NCBI RefSeq assembly: GCF_018320785.1
Contig: NC_054882.1
Span: forward strand, 31,128,719-31,192,718
Reading direction: 5' to 3'
Length of the DNA stretch: 64,000 nt
From: Cheilinus undulatus
Lineage: Eukaryota; Chordata; Actinopteri; Labriformes; Labridae
This document shows, piece by piece, positions 62,866 to 64,000 of the stretch. Numbering within the stretch: position 1 is the first letter of the stretch; every line of letters begins with the position of its first letter. The notes below the pieces were generated by a model. That model did not search any database. It was not told the origin of the DNA and saw only the letters and a list, made by a program, of their open reading frames with translations. The translations under genes and the position numbers were made by a program.

Positions 62866-64000
62866 GTAACTCCCCCTCTTTGGGTTGTTTATAATTCCAG
62901 CATAACCTGTGTCCCTGAATGACATGGGTTGCCCCAGTTATGAAATGCTCTCTTGTTTGTCTTCTCTCTCCCTGGATGGATGTGTTTTTAAGGGACTGTG
63001 ATATACCTGCGCAGTCTGAAGTGTTTTTATATGCATTAATGTGTTTTTAAGCACTTTTTTCTGTACATTGCACAAACACAGTCAGCCAGTGGTTTGTCTC
63101 TACCCCAGGGAAAAACTACCACCGCTGCAGCCAGCAGTCTCAAAGCTGCTTAACCTTATTTGACCTTGAGATTATAAATCAAGCTTGAATCTTTACTGCG
63201 AGTCTGCATTTATTTGTCTACATATCAAATAGGGATTGAACTAGTTTAAAATCTCAGTGGACAAACATTCAACACATCGTCCAGATTAATGGTAATGGTT
63301 TCAGTTGAGTAAGCTTTAACGCCAGTGTTTTACTACAGTGAAAACTGATGACACATTGACCTAACGTTTCTAAGCTGAAGTTTTCCCTTAAACCTGACCG
63401 TAAGCCCGAGTTGTCTACCTTGTTGCCTGCCTGTAATCTGCATCTTACAACAGCTGGTAAGCATCCTCCACAGAAAACAGAAACATCCACGATCTTTATA
63501 ACAAATGGCTAACCTAGGGCCCTGGGAAATGTGTTTTATTTTCCCCTAGAATTTAGTTTTCTGTTTCATTTTAAGAGAATTTGATTTTTTTCCTTAAACT
63601 TAATTTGCATTCAGAGAACACGTGCTATTTATGTTGATGAATAAAATGTCCATGAATTGAGAAATAACTGGTGATACACAAAATTTGACAATGAGGGCCG
63701 ATGCAGTATGATGTTTAAAATAACATTTTGGCTGGTGCTGATGCTAATACCACTGTTTTTTTCATTAACTGTTGTTTGATTTTTGTGATTGTTAACTTCC
63801 TCATTTAGGCCAAGGACTGATGTTGTTTTTGTTGTTGACCAGTAATTCTCTCCATTATTAACTTAGAGGTGATGAATTCATACATAGAAATCCACAATGT
63901 AACTTTTTATTAAAACTTGTTTCACAGTACTATTTTTTTAACAACTGTAGCATATTCTCTTTAAGCTGAAATAATTTGGTACTTAATTTTAACAATTCAA
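62866..64000 (+). other. ldlrap1 intron 3, partial (window end)
   Basis: Begins with a GTAACT donor after exon 3. No exon 4 is found. The left end of a TAGGGCCCT-type hAT repeat (same family as 19121-20168) appears at 63515. Confidence 0.6.

Overview
This is vertebrate nuclear DNA, almost certainly from a ray-finned (teleost) fish. It carries intron-split vertebrate genes with GT/AG junctions, AT-rich introns, and a fish-typical load of hAT, Tc1/mariner, piggyBac-like, L2-type LINE and tRNA-SINE remnants. There is nothing prokaryotic: no operons, CRISPR arrays or real tRNA/rRNA genes.

Four protein-coding genes were rebuilt exon by exon; every junction keeps frame. In order they are tmem50a (+, 706-3807, 160 aa), a single Rh blood-group gene of the RhD/RhCE type (-, 8833-5368, 10 exons, 430 aa), maco1/tmem57 encoding macoilin (+, 10128-31862, 11 exons, 684 aa), and the 5' part of ldlrap1 (+, 40402 onward, exons 1-3 = 113 codons, continuing beyond the window). 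From established knowledge this is the order and orientation of human 1p36.11 (TMEM50A - RHCE - MACO1 - LDLRAP1), so the window is the fish counterpart of the human RH locus. The lone Rh gene sits where RHCE sits in human.

Layout: 1-4200 is tmem50a with its promoter and 3'UTR. 4200-5367 is a short tail-to-tail spacer containing one arm of a ~700 bp inverted repeat. 5368-8833 is the Rh gene, with the second arm in its intron 3. 8834-10127 is a divergent Rh/maco1 promoter interval with CCAAT boxes. 10128-33870 is maco1 with introns full of nested hAT elements and a long 3'UTR. 33870-40401 is an intergenic region with a Tc1 element that has another repeat inside it, a CTCF-like motif, a microsatellite and a hAT insertion. 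40402-64000 is ldlrap1, whose ~20.9 kb first intron holds at least three Tc1 remnants, two hAT elements with target-site duplications, a LINE reverse-transcriptase fossil, a perfect 20-bp hairpin and one unrecognised 119-codon open frame.

The genes are housekeeping or tissue-specific membrane-biology genes that share a neighbourhood, not a pathway: an ER four-pass protein, an erythroid Rh membrane protein, an ER/nuclear-envelope neuronal protein and a clathrin adaptor. I found no convincing previously undescribed system. The most unusual points are the inverted repeat bracketing Rh exons 4-10, the three-level nested hATs in maco1 intron 4, the six-CAG tandem splice acceptor that encodes the macoilin poly-alanine tract, and the orphan open frame at 59478-59837.
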